DNA of 64,000 nt from an uncultured Atopobium sp. (lineage in GTDB: Bacteria; Actinomycetota; Coriobacteriia; Coriobacteriales; Atopobiaceae), in assembly GCA_937997345.1 (NCBI GenBank), contig CALKTD010000020.1:12897-76896 (forward strand), in the 5' to 3' direction. A program made the translations under genes and the position numbers. The notes under the pieces were generated by a model. The model saw nothing but the letters and a program-made list of their open reading frames with translations. It made no database searches and was not told the DNA's origin. Below, piece after piece: positions 25,716 to 34,529 of this stretch (positions within the stretch are counted from its first letter, which is position 1; each line of letters begins with the position of its first letter).

Positions 25716-27200
25716 CTACTCCGCTGACCACACCCACGAGTTCGCAAAGAACTCTGAGGTTGGTTCTGTCAGAGAAATCTGACCATCAAAAACTAAAGAA
25801 ACGTTATCAGCAACGCGCGATATCAGCTGCATGTCGTGCGTTGCTACTACTATAGTTGTACCTTCTGCCTGTGCGCGAGAAAGCAAAGCAATAACAGCTT
25901 CTTTAGTTGGGGCATCCAAGCCTTTTGTTGGCTCGTCAAGAATAAGCAGACGAGCCTTTGTGAGCACCACTTTTACGAGGGCTAAGAGTTGCTGCTGTCC
26001 GCCAGACAAATCGTATGGATGAGAAGACATAAGCTTCTGATATGTTGTGCGAGCAAGAAGTCCCGAAGCTTCCAGAAGCTCCTTAACTTCCTGGTCAGAA
26101 TAGGCGCCGCTCTGCTGCCACTTGGCAAGCTCCTCGCCCACACTTTGGCAGGTAAAGAGCAGTTCAGGATTTTGTGGAATGTATCCTTGAGATTGCTGGA
26201 GCTGGTTGTAGATATGTCCGCGCCTTGGACGGAGAACGCCCGCTGCAAGTTTTAGCAGTGTTGACTTGCCTGAACCGTTACCGCCTACGAGCGCGCGAAT
26301 TTCTCGCCCCGTGACCTCAAGCGAGCACTTGCTGAGCACCAGCTGCTCGCTCTGTGGATACGCAAACGTCACGGCGCTGAACTCGAGCACGGGAGAGTTG
26401 TCGGCCACGATGGATGCTGGGTTTGGCGCGGAGCTGCGAGGACAAAGCGTCTGGCGAAAAGAGCCGTCTGCTTGGAGTACATTGGGCTTCTCGCCATCAA
26501 GGCAGACGCGTGTGTCAGCGAGGTGCTCGAACGCGGCAACGTCGTGAGTGGCAACAAGCACGGCAACATTGAGCTCACGCGCGACGCGCTCCAGGAGAGT
26601 GGTGAAGTTCTTCTGCGCAAACGGGTCCAGCTGCGAAGTTGGCTCATCCAGCAAAAGCAGCTTTGGGCGCAAGACAAGCGCTGCGGCAAGGGCAACAAGC
26701 TGCTGTTCTCCGCCAGAAAGTTTGTGATTGCGCTTGTGCAAGAGCGATTCCATACCAAAGAAACTGACTGTCTCAAAAATACGTCGGCGCATTTCTTTCT
26801 CTGAAACGCCTCGATTTTCCAGGCCAAAAGCCAGCTCTTTCAAAGGTGTCTCACACACAAGTGCTTGTGAAGTGGCTTGCGGCACAAATGCAATGGTGTC
26901 TACGGATTGTGCCTGAGTCATCGTAGAAACCTCTTGTCCGCAAACAACAATTGAACCATCACGTCTACCTTGAGGCGCAATCTCAGGCTTAATGAGGCTC
27001 AAAATGGTGGACTTGCCTGAACCAGTTGGTCCCAGTAAAAGACTAATCTGACCAGCACAAACCTCGCAGGAAAAATCTTTTACGACGTTGCGGTCTGGAG
27101 TTAGAGCATACGCAAACGAGAGATTTTGAATAGCTAGAACTACTTCTTTACTAGTTGAAGAAGTAGGCGAATTCTGAATATAGGAAGAATGCTCACTCAT
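25716..27200 (-). CDS. ECF transporter ATPase, two fused ABC domains
   Basis: This 494-residue protein carries two complete ABC ATPase domains, so one polypeptide replaces the usual EcfA1-EcfA2 pair. Domain one (about 20-245) has GPTGSGKST, KLSGGEQQLVALAAAL and LLLLDEPTSQLD. Domain two (about 270-490) has GGNGSGKST, DLSGGQQQLLALVKVV and LLILDEPTKGLD. The start at 27200 overlaps the stop of the ecfT gene as ATGA and has GGGAG at a usable distance; an ATG 15 bases upstream has none. It energises vitamin uptake together with the T and S proteins. Confidence 0.9.
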   Translation of the reverse strand: MSEHSSYIQNSPTSSTSKEVVLAIQNLSFAYALTPDRNVVKDFSCEVCAGQISLLLGPTGSGKSTILSLIKPEIAPQGRRDGSIVVCGQEVSTMTQAQSVDTIAFVPQATSQALVCETPLKELAFGLENRGVSEKEMRRRIFETVSFFGMESLLHKRNHKLSGGEQQLVALAAALVLRPKLLLLDEPTSQLDPFAQKNFTTLLERVARELNVAVLVATHDVAAFEHLADTRVCLDGEKPNVLQADGSFRQTLCPRSSAPNPASIVADNSPVLEFSAVTFAYPQSEQLVLSKCSLEVTGREIRALVGGNGSGKSTLLKLAAGVLRPRRGHIYNQLQQSQGYIPQNPELLFTCQSVGEELAKWQQSGAYSDQEVKELLEASGLLARTTYQKLMSSHPYDLSGGQQQLLALVKVVLTKARLLILDEPTKGLDAPTKEAVIALLSRAQAEGTTIVVATHDMQLISRVADNVSLVFDGQISLTEPTSEFFANSWVWSAE

Positions 27201-28129
27201 ACAGACTGCTCCCATAAGACAGTATCAATACGCACAAAAATTGCTGGTAAAACGGTAAACAGCACTACGCCCAGATACCAAAAACTCACTTGGAACTCTG
27301 GCATAGTGGGATAAAACTGCCAAGCTTGTACCAGCATATACAAAGAAACCGCTGCTATAACGCTTAAGAAAACAAATACCAGCAATGCTACAGTATCGTA
27401 GGCGTCAAGCACTTCAGTGTTCCACCTACTCCTGTGCCCTGCCATCCCCCAGCCTCGAGACACAATAGACTGAAACGTGCTCATCGACTTCTCCAGCGCC
27501 CTCATACACACTGCGTTAATGCTGGTGGCTGATTGCGCAATAGCTTTTCTCGCGCTCAAAAAATGGCTTTGACCTGGAATGTAGCTTTGCTGATGAGGCC
27601 GTGTGGCAGAATCACACGCTCTAGCTGCCGTATTTGCTGACTGGATTTGACGAGTAGTTGTCAGATCAGAAAGTAGCTGCGGCATAAGCTGCACAGAAAG
27701 GCTCAAAACCAGCTGCAATCCCGGAAAGCGCACGCTTGAGCGCTGCAACATCTCGAGCGGCGACACTACTACAAGCAGGCACTCAAGCCAGCTCAAAGTA
27801 CTTACAAGCACCAAACCTGAGGTAGCTCCGTACACCAGACTTTCTACGTACAGTTGTGTGTGCCCAAATGAATACAAAACAGTAGAGCCAGATGCCGAGA
27901 AAAACGGATTAATTACTGCCATCAATACAATAATTGGAGCATACCAAACAAGCTGTTTAACAGCATGTTTGGCGTCAAACAACTGGATTGTACACAGCTG
28001 TGCTCCTAGAAAAGCAATCAGCGCACAGAGAGGCTGAAAAGAAAATGCGGCAAGCGCAACCTCACATCCAAAAAGCACCACCGTAGCAAGTGGATGAAGG
28101 CGAGAAAAACTTGTGCGCGCAGGATTCAT
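27197..28129 (-). CDS. ecfT: ECF transporter T component
   Basis: This is a 310-residue membrane protein of the EcfT/CbiQ family. It has N-terminal helices, a long cytoplasmic middle and further helices near the C-terminus. The coupling motifs AARACDSA and SRGWGMAG resemble the Ala-Arg-Gly/Ser-Arg-Gly signatures that dock on the ATPase grooves. The region between them is longer than usual and rich in Ser and Gln. Start and stop overlap both neighbours (TAATG with the DUF4430 gene upstream, ATGA with the ATPase downstream), so the three genes are coupled. Confidence 0.85.
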   Translation of the reverse strand: MNPARTSFSRLHPLATVVLFGCEVALAAFSFQPLCALIAFLGAQLCTIQLFDAKHAVKQLVWYAPIIVLMAVINPFFSASGSTVLYSFGHTQLYVESLVYGATSGLVLVSTLSWLECLLVVVSPLEMLQRSSVRFPGLQLVLSLSVQLMPQLLSDLTTTRQIQSANTAARACDSATRPHQQSYIPGQSHFLSARKAIAQSATSINAVCMRALEKSMSTFQSIVSRGWGMAGHRSRWNTEVLDAYDTVALLVFVFLSVIAAVSLYMLVQAWQFYPTMPEFQVSFWYLGVVLFTVLPAIFVRIDTVLWEQSV

Positions 28130-28785
28130 TAGTTCACCGCGTTAACGTACGTCCAAACAACTGAATCACCATCGTGCAAAACATATGCATCTGACGTGTA
28201 GTTAGGCTGGACACCGTTAACCGAATATACCCAGCCGCTCTGTGGACCATGGTCGCGCTCAGCAAGCCCATTAATAGCCGCAACGTACATACCAAACGAT
28301 GTGCTTCGAGCATTTACCCCGGCCCCACTTGCAAGCAATGCGTCATAGACTGACGTACCCTCTTGTACCTGGAGGTTGACGGTAAATGAAGACCCTTTAG
28401 CTGCAGATCCATCAACCGTAACACTTACAGAAAGTGCGTTATTCTCTTTACGAGGAGCAGCTACAGAGCTTGTTGAGTTACCAGAGTTAGAAGGCTCCGA
28501 CGTTTTCTGACTAGAAGAATCTTGGGCTTTAGACGCATCAGCATTTGACTGAGTGTCTGAACTAGAACTTCCTTGCGTCTGTGCCGTCTGAGAGTCTGTT
28601 TGAGCACCAGAAGCACCTGCTGTCGTCTGACCTTGCGCGGCGGGTGCCTCTTGAGCGGAAGCACCTGAAGTGGGCGCAAAAAAATACTGAACTAATGTCC
28701 ATGCAAAGAAAAGCATGAACAAAAGAGATACGATCGATGCTGCTAAATAGAGAATCCGTTTGGATTCTCTTGTGAGCTTAACCAC
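28129..28785 (-). CDS. Membrane-anchored DUF4430 (transcobalamin C-like) protein
   Basis: This 218-residue protein has a single N-terminal helix (about residues 10-32), a long Ala/Gln/Ser/Thr linker (35-115) and a C-terminal DUF4430 domain of about 95 residues (SVYDALLASGAGVNARSTSF, GPQSGWVYSVNGV, DGDSVVWTYV). The DUF4430 fold matches the C-terminal domain of transcobalamin and occurs in surface ligand-binding proteins next to ECF genes. It probably sits outside the membrane and hands ligand to the transporter. This is inference from context. It overlaps both neighbours by one base. Confidence 0.85.
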   Translation of the reverse strand: MVKLTRESKRILYLAASIVSLLFMLFFAWTLVQYFFAPTSGASAQEAPAAQGQTTAGASGAQTDSQTAQTQGSSSSDTQSNADASKAQDSSSQKTSEPSNSGNSTSSVAAPRKENNALSVSVTVDGSAAKGSSFTVNLQVQEGTSVYDALLASGAGVNARSTSFGMYVAAINGLAERDHGPQSGWVYSVNGVQPNYTSDAYVLHDGDSVVWTYVNAVN

Positions 28786-31700
28786 TATCTCACCTGGCCT
28801 CGGCCATTGGAAACATGGTGAATTGCAGCGGTTTCTTTCTTTAGCAATGCTACAAATACTGCAAGGACTGCGCCAGAAGCAAAGAAACCAAAGATGCTCA
28901 AAAGCGGGATGGTAGGTGCAGAGGACACCTGCTGTGGGGCAGCAGCCTGCTTGTTTGAGTATTCAGTAGGCGGAAGCTGCTTCTCGTCAGAGTTGTTATC
29001 TGCAGTCTTGTTCTCAGATGGAGCCTTTGTAACCTCCTCACCAGCACTCGCAGCAGTGGTCGAGGAAGTTTCATGCGCAGCTGGAGATGAAGGATCCTGA
29101 GCTGACACATTTGTAGCTGTTGAATCTGTCCTACTAAAAATGTCTCCAGATGGCTGGGTATTCTCGCCAGAAGGTTTCTGATTAATAAGCGAGAAAAGCG
29201 TGCCAGAGTCATTGGTGTAGTAAAGGTTACCCTCAAAATCTGCAATGACTGACGACGTGGTGTAGTTCTGGTGATCTTTATCTGGAGTGTAAATCTGAGC
29301 TGCTCGGCTGGTACCCAACTTGTATACCCATACGCCACCAGGTAGACCGTTTACCGTGAAATAGGCATAGGTACCGTTTTGCTGAACAGAAACAAGAGGG
29401 GTGCTCTGAGACTTACCTTTGCCAGCTCGAGCCTGGTCAATCACCGTAAAGGTGTCAAGAGAAATCACAGAGATAGTTCCGTAGCCCTCAGCATCAACGC
29501 CATTAACAAAGACATTAGAACCGCTGATAGTTGGTGTAGAGGTAGACTCTGCTGCAAATTTGACTTGCTTCTCCTCAACAAGAGAAGAGCCATTTCTTCT
29601 AATCAGGTGCAGCGTACCGTCATTTCTGGTTACGGCAAGATAGGTTCCATTACCGTTTTGATCAACGGAAACAGGAACAATACCTGCGCGAATTGGTGAG
29701 CCAAGGTTAAGCTCCGCTTCAATTGCGCCGGTTGTACCGCTGATAAGCCTGACAGAGGAGGACTCGTCGCCAATCATAAAGTCAGAGCCCGAAGCCGCTG
29801 CGCCAGACCAGTAATAACCTGAAGGCTGACCAGAGGTTGCTCCAGGAATATTTGCAGGCTGCGCGTTCTGCTTCCAGCGAAGCGCACCAGTTGTAGCGTC
29901 AACAGCAACCATGTAGCCACCAGCTGCGTCAAATCCGCTCATCTTAGTAAACTCAGCCAAGATGGTGCCGTTATTAACCGTCAGGCTAGAAACAGACTGC
30001 AAGGCATTGGTGGTATCCAGCGGCTCTGTCTTCCAGATGCACTCCATAGTTGTTGCCGAGAATGCGGTAAGGCATCCATCATCAGTAGCAACAACAATCA
30101 TGCCATTAACGTACAGAGGACGTGCAAAGTACGAGACCTTGGAGCCAATCTGTGCCTCAGCAATAAGGCTACCTGTTGCAGCGTCAACTGCTTTGAGAGT
30201 AGAACCGCTCACGTAATAGACAGTGTCTTTAACGATGACCTGGTCAGAAACAAATCCAGGTGCATTCTGAGTTCCTTCAGTCACACTCCAACGAAGAGCT
30301 GCAGAGTTAATTGGAGTGCTCTGCGTAGTAGTGGAACCGTTTCCGCTACCAAAACCGCTCCAAGATGCCTCGTAGTTAGGGTGCTCGGCAAATGGATTGA
30401 TAACCAGCTCATTTTGAGGAGTTGGAATAGAGCTATCCTGACCACCATATGTCCAAGTAATAGTAGTGTTTTCGTCCAAGGTAACATTGTTTGCCATCTT
30501 GTCCGAAAGTTGACCGTTCACAAAGAACTGCCACCACTTATAGGCACCATCTACCTGTGCTGTTGCAAGTGTAAGTCCCTGTGCAGGAGACGTGATAGAA
30601 GACAGATAACCGCCTGCTGCATCATAGGTTAGGCCGTTATTCTTCAGGTAGTCATACGTTACCTTGTCAGCAGTTGTACCCTTACGAACCTCAATAGTCT
30701 GGGTAGGAGCCCAGTGCTGAGGCTTGCCGTCTTTATCAAGACCCACCACAGAAAGGGTAACGGAAACAAGTTGACTTGAATCTGGGTCTTCCTCTACAGA
30801 TCGAACGCCCTTCTCGCCCGCCACGGTAAAGGTGGCAAAGACCTTCTGATTAGTAAGGGCTTGGAACTGCTCGTTGTCTGGATACAAGCTTGCATAGCGA
30901 GAATAACGTGCACTTGAAAGAAGCGCCGAAACCGTAACAGACGTGTTGTACTCAGGAGTCTGTGCGAGAACAAGATTCTCGTTCTGAATGATTGTTGGCT
31001 GAGAAGAGCTGTACGTGCGCGCCTGATCAGCAGGACCCATTGGATCGTATGTTGGGAACTCTGAAGGCACAATACCACTTGCGGTCTTATCGGTATTGTT
31101 AACATCATAAGACCAGGTCAAAGAGCCGTCTGCAGCACGATAGAATTTATTTGGTGTAGCCAGAGACTCAGAAACGCTGTCTTGTTTATTCTGCTGACCA
31201 GAAGGAGTAGCAAGTGCATCCCAGAAATGAGCCTTTGAATCATTCATCAAAGCAAGCTCTGCATCAATGTCAGCCTGATTGAGCGGGCTTACTGTAACCG
31301 TAAGAGTCTTAGAGACTGATACCTCGGGATTTTCTTTATCGGTAACGGTCAAAGTGATGTCTACCTGCTGCGCGGAAGCAGAAGGTAGAGGCTGGTACAC
31401 CGTTCCTCTATAGCCATTGAACGTAATAGCAGCATTAGAGGAAGTGTACGTAAATTGATAGCGCTTTCCGTCCAGGCCAAAGTTCTTTGGTGTAGGCATC
31501 TGCAGATCGTCTGCAACCGCTTGGGCATTAATTGAGCGATTGGTATACACATCTTTAATGCTTGATGCCGAGAAACGCCTGTTAATTCGCCTCAACAGAT
31601 TATTTTGTGCATCGGTAATAGCCGAAGAATCGCCGGGAACCGTTATGGTAAAGGTTTTCTGATAACTTGTCTGAGGAGCATCGGAGCTGCTCAAAGAAAC

Positions 31701-32573
31701 ATTTGCAGTCAGCGTGACCTGCTTGTCACGAATACCGCGGGTAACTGTTGCCTTATACGACTCAGTACCATATCCATCAACGCGAACGACAGAGGTATCT
31801 GAGCTAGTCCAAGTGACCTTAGACCATGAAAGTTGGTTTCCATCTGCGGAAATAAGCTTATGTGGAAGGGTAAAGTCTGAAGTTACAGAAGATTCATTTT
31901 GTCCTGCCGCGTATGATGGCGCAAGGTTTTGGGATACGCCAGCAAGTTGTGCCTGAGATTTTGCCTCATCCCAAGGAATTAAAACGTTACAGGTATATTG
32001 AACGGTCTTTCCATCTTTGGAAAGTTCAAAGGTAACTTTTGCCTGTCGCAAAACAAGGGTGCTTCTCTGATTAGTAAAACCAGCCGCATCCATCCAGAAG
32101 TACTCAATAGAGCCGTTAGTTACAAGATCAGTAGAAATACCTGCATGAGCATATGAAGCTGTCGAAGACATCTGAACCGATGCCACTCTAACGTTAACCT
32201 CTCCAGCACCAATGCGACGCAGCTCTTCTGCAACCATAGTGTTGAGGTTAGTATCTACACCATAGCGAGGTTTTGGCTTATAGAAGGAATTGTTCAGTGT
32301 TTCTACTGCCTGGTCCAGTGTTTTGTGTGGGTAGTCAGTCTCATTTGTAGTTGCTGTAACACCACTACCCGTCTCTTCAGAGGTTGTGGTTGCACCAGTT
32401 GTAACTTCCGCCCTGCTAGAAGTATTGTCCTGATCAGTAAGAGCATTCTCTGCTGAGGAGGTTGCAGTAGTAGTAGTGGTCAACTCTCCCGCTGCTTCTG
32501 CGAATGCAGGAGCTGGTAAGAGCGCAAACACTAAAAGTATGGAGAAAAGGCTATTGAGCGCCTTTTTAAACAT
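28785..32573 (-). CDS. Large surface protein with Ig-like, DUF4430-like and beta-propeller domains
   Basis: This 1262-residue secreted protein starts with a signal peptide ending near PAFAEA. Residues about 300-430 include Ig-like modules with the usual STSSNAAITFNG type cores. About 600-715 is a second DUF4430-like domain (GTTADKVTYDYL, YKWWQFFVNGQLSD, NTTITWTYGG). About 760-1130 is a PQQ-type beta-propeller with repeated outer strands (VKDTVYYVSGSTLKAVDAAT, GTILAEFTKMSG). A Ser/Thr/Glu-rich linker and a C-terminal membrane helix (PLLSIFGFFASGAVLAVFVALL) follow. The start at 32573 is chosen because AAGGA lies 9 bases before it. It overlaps the end of lgt by 8 bases. Confidence 0.8.
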   Translation of the reverse strand: MFKKALNSLFSILLVFALLPAPAFAEAAGELTTTTTATSSAENALTDQDNTSSRAEVTTGATTTSEETGSGVTATTNETDYPHKTLDQAVETLNNSFYKPKPRYGVDTNLNTMVAEELRRIGAGEVNVRVASVQMSSTASYAHAGISTDLVTNGSIEYFWMDAAGFTNQRSTLVLRQAKVTFELSKDGKTVQYTCNVLIPWDEAKSQAQLAGVSQNLAPSYAAGQNESSVTSDFTLPHKLISADGNQLSWSKVTWTSSDTSVVRVDGYGTESYKATVTRGIRDKQVTLTANVSLSSSDAPQTSYQKTFTITVPGDSSAITDAQNNLLRRINRRFSASSIKDVYTNRSINAQAVADDLQMPTPKNFGLDGKRYQFTYTSSNAAITFNGYRGTVYQPLPSASAQQVDITLTVTDKENPEVSVSKTLTVTVSPLNQADIDAELALMNDSKAHFWDALATPSGQQNKQDSVSESLATPNKFYRAADGSLTWSYDVNNTDKTASGIVPSEFPTYDPMGPADQARTYSSSQPTIIQNENLVLAQTPEYNTSVTVSALLSSARYSRYASLYPDNEQFQALTNQKVFATFTVAGEKGVRSVEEDPDSSQLVSVTLSVVGLDKDGKPQHWAPTQTIEVRKGTTADKVTYDYLKNNGLTYDAAGGYLSSITSPAQGLTLATAQVDGAYKWWQFFVNGQLSDKMANNVTLDENTTITWTYGGQDSSIPTPQNELVINPFAEHPNYEASWSGFGSGNGSTTTQSTPINSAALRWSVTEGTQNAPGFVSDQVIVKDTVYYVSGSTLKAVDAATGSLIAEAQIGSKVSYFARPLYVNGMIVVATDDGCLTAFSATTMECIWKTEPLDTTNALQSVSSLTVNNGTILAEFTKMSGFDAAGGYMVAVDATTGALRWKQNAQPANIPGATSGQPSGYYWSGAAASGSDFMIGDESSSVRLISGTTGAIEAELNLGSPIRAGIVPVSVDQNGNGTYLAVTRNDGTLHLIRRNGSSLVEEKQVKFAAESTSTPTISGSNVFVNGVDAEGYGTISVISLDTFTVIDQARAGKGKSQSTPLVSVQQNGTYAYFTVNGLPGGVWVYKLGTSRAAQIYTPDKDHQNYTTSSVIADFEGNLYYTNDSGTLFSLINQKPSGENTQPSGDIFSRTDSTATNVSAQDPSSPAAHETSSTTAASAGEEVTKAPSENKTADNNSDEKQLPPTEYSNKQAAAPQQVSSAPTIPLLSIFGFFASGAVLAVFVALLKKETAAIHHVSNGRGQVR

Positions 32574-33393
32574 GCTTCTCATTCCTTCCAACTTGCGGTG
32601 AGTTTAGCCTTCTTGCCATAACAAGCACCACAATTCCAAATACAACTAAAGGCAGACTGAGCAACTGTCCCATGGTAATAAAGCTGCCAAAGAGATAACC
32701 AAGCTGCTCGTCAGGAACACGAACAAACTCCACAACAAACCTAAAAATGCCATAGAGCATCAAAAACGTTCCAATAAACGTTCCTTGTGGACGAGGAGGG
32801 TACTTCCTAGAAAGGACGTACAAAATAGCAAACATCAAAAGACCCTCGAGAAGTGCTTCGTAGAGCTGAGAAGGATGACGGTAGACCGCTCCTCCTGTCT
32901 CAAACATTACTCCCCAAGGCAAATCTGTTGGCTTTCCCCAAAGCTCACCGTTGATGAAGTTTGCGCAGCGTCCAAAGAAAAGACCAAGCGGCGCACCAAT
33001 AACTCCCAGGTCACAGATGGTGGGGATAGAGAGGCCCGATGCCTTACAGACAATAGAGCCGCCAACAACAGCTCCTACAAGGCCTCCGTGAAAACTCATG
33101 CCACCTTGACTTAAAGCAAAGGCATCAAGTGGATGAGCCACGTAATAACCGGCGCCGTAAAAAATAACGTAGAACAGACGGGCGCCAACAATAACGCCAA
33201 ATGAGATGCCAGCCATCAGATTAAGCACGTCATCAAGGGTGACGTTAAGCTTCCAGTGCTGAGCAGTTCTGTACATAACTACGCCAGCAAGCACAAAGCC
33301 TACGAGATATGCCAGACCATACCACCTGATAGATAGCGGACCCAGAGAAAGTGCTACTGGGTTTAATGAATGATAGAAAGCATCAAGCCACAC
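32566..33393 (-). CDS. lgt: Prolipoprotein diacylglyceryl transferase
   Basis: This 275-residue polytopic membrane enzyme moves diacylglycerol from phosphatidylglycerol to the lipobox Cys of prelipoproteins. The family signature GRCANFINGELWGKP is present, as is SFHGGLVGAVVGG with the essential His-Gly-Gly, and IRWYGLAYLVGFV at the N-terminus. A length of about 275 is normal. It is the first gene of the cluster leading into the surface proteins and ECF genes and overlaps the next start, so it may be co-transcribed with them. Confidence 0.96.
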   Translation of the reverse strand: MWLDAFYHSLNPVALSLGPLSIRWYGLAYLVGFVLAGVVMYRTAQHWKLNVTLDDVLNLMAGISFGVIVGARLFYVIFYGAGYYVAHPLDAFALSQGGMSFHGGLVGAVVGGSIVCKASGLSIPTICDLGVIGAPLGLFFGRCANFINGELWGKPTDLPWGVMFETGGAVYRHPSQLYEALLEGLLMFAILYVLSRKYPPRPQGTFIGTFLMLYGIFRFVVEFVRVPDEQLGYLFGSFITMGQLLSLPLVVFGIVVLVMARRLNSPQVGRNEKHV

Positions 33394-33414
33394 AATACGT
33401 CCTACTTACTAAAA

Positions 33415-33972
33415 CTACTTTAAAAGAACATGCGAAGGAGTTGCTCCGCGCTGACCCTGATAATGGCTGCCAAGATCTTTGCAGCCATAAGGGCGCTCAA
33501 CAGGAGAGCTCATGCGCTCAAAGGAAAGCTGACCAATCCTCATGCCAGGATGCAAAATGATTGGAAGGTTAGCTACGTTAGAAAGCTCCAGTGTGAGCTC
33601 TCCATCCCAACCTGGATCAACATAGCCCGCGGTTGAGTGAATCATAAGACCAAGGCGACCCAGGGTGGACTTACCTTCAAGCTTGCCGAGGATATCGTCA
33701 GGAATAGCAATGCGCTCAAGCGTAGTGCCAAGTGCAAACTGACCAGGATGAAGAACAAAAACTTCTCCCTCTGGAACATCAATTGACTCAGTAAGACCCT
33801 CTTGAGCTACAAGTGGATCAATTGAGGTGTGCGTAGAATTGCGGAAAATTCTAAAGTTTGAGCCAAGACATACGTCAACCGATGCAGGCTGCACGTTTTT
33901 CTCGCATAAAGGCTCAATAACGATACGACCAGCTGCAATCTCGGCTTTAATGTCGCAATCAGAAAGAACCAC
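33415..33972 (-). CDS. dcd: dCTP deaminase
   Basis: This 185-residue enzyme converts dCTP to dUTP, or straight to dUMP in bifunctional forms. Visible landmarks are VLSDCDIKAEIAAGRI at the start, the phosphate-binding GKLEGKSTLGRLGL, and the active-site stretch TAGYVDPGWDGELTLEL with the catalytic Glu. The GTG at 33972 aligns with family starts (VVLSD) and has AAGAAAGGTGG upstream. A TTG nine codons earlier gives a longer form without support. It lies 21 bases upstream of lgt. Confidence 0.93.
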   Translation of the reverse strand: MVLSDCDIKAEIAAGRIVIEPLCEKNVQPASVDVCLGSNFRIFRNSTHTSIDPLVAQEGLTESIDVPEGEVFVLHPGQFALGTTLERIAIPDDILGKLEGKSTLGRLGLMIHSTAGYVDPGWDGELTLELSNVANLPIILHPGMRIGQLSFERMSSPVERPYGCKDLGSHYQGQRGATPSHVLLK

Positions 33973-34033
33973 AACGTCCACCTTTCTTACGTCATACAAA
34001 TGTATGGTCAGAAAACCTAGCTATCCGTTTATA

Positions 34034-34075
34034 TAAAATATCACGCCCTACACAATAATGTGCGGGGCGTGATAT
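34034..34075 (-). terminator. Terminator of the NifU-like gene
   Basis: An 11-bp stem (34038-34048 with 34065-34075) closes a 16-base loop, and on the minus strand ATTTTATAT follows. It lies between the NifU-like gene and dcd. Confidence 0.7.
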
Positions 34076-34203
34076 ATAAAATTTGTAAATATGCAGGTCA
34101 GTCATGGTTCACCACAACTTCTCTGCATAAAAAACACGTTTATGCATATGAAACTAACAACCGATAAGCGCCAAACGTTCACTTTTTGACGCCGAGCGGT
34201 AAC

Positions 34204-34440
34204 TTACAGCATTGCAGGCTGAACGCGCTTAACACCAGGAACGTGCTCAATCAGAATGCGCTCAATACCCTCAGACATGTCGTATGCAGACATAGGACAA
34301 CCAGCACAAGAGCCAGTCATCTCAAGAGTAACAGTGCCGTCATCGCTTACATCGATAAGCTCAACGTCGCCGCCATCGGTCTGAAGGCTCTGGCGAATAA
34401 CATCAAGAGTTGCATTCAAAAGGTCACGATTAATGGCCAT
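34204..34440 (-). CDS. NifU-like (NFU) iron-sulfur scaffold protein
   Basis: This 78-residue protein is a bare NifU C-terminal (NFU) domain. VIRQSLQTDGGDVELIDVS is the family start, and GSCAGCPMS holds the CxxC pair that binds a bridging Fe-S cluster between two subunits. Such proteins carry clusters to apo-enzymes. The gene is monocistronic, with a terminator downstream. GGAGC lies before the ATG. Confidence 0.93.
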   Translation of the reverse strand: MAINRDLLNATLDVIRQSLQTDGGDVELIDVSDDGTVTLEMTGSCAGCPMSAYDMSEGIERILIEHVPGVKRVQPAML

Positions 34441-34529
34441 GTTTGCTCCTATTCAAACTCTTAAAGCGCGAATGCGCCCATAACTTACAACATGGGTATC
34501 CTACCCAAAATTCCAAACTTATTTCTACC

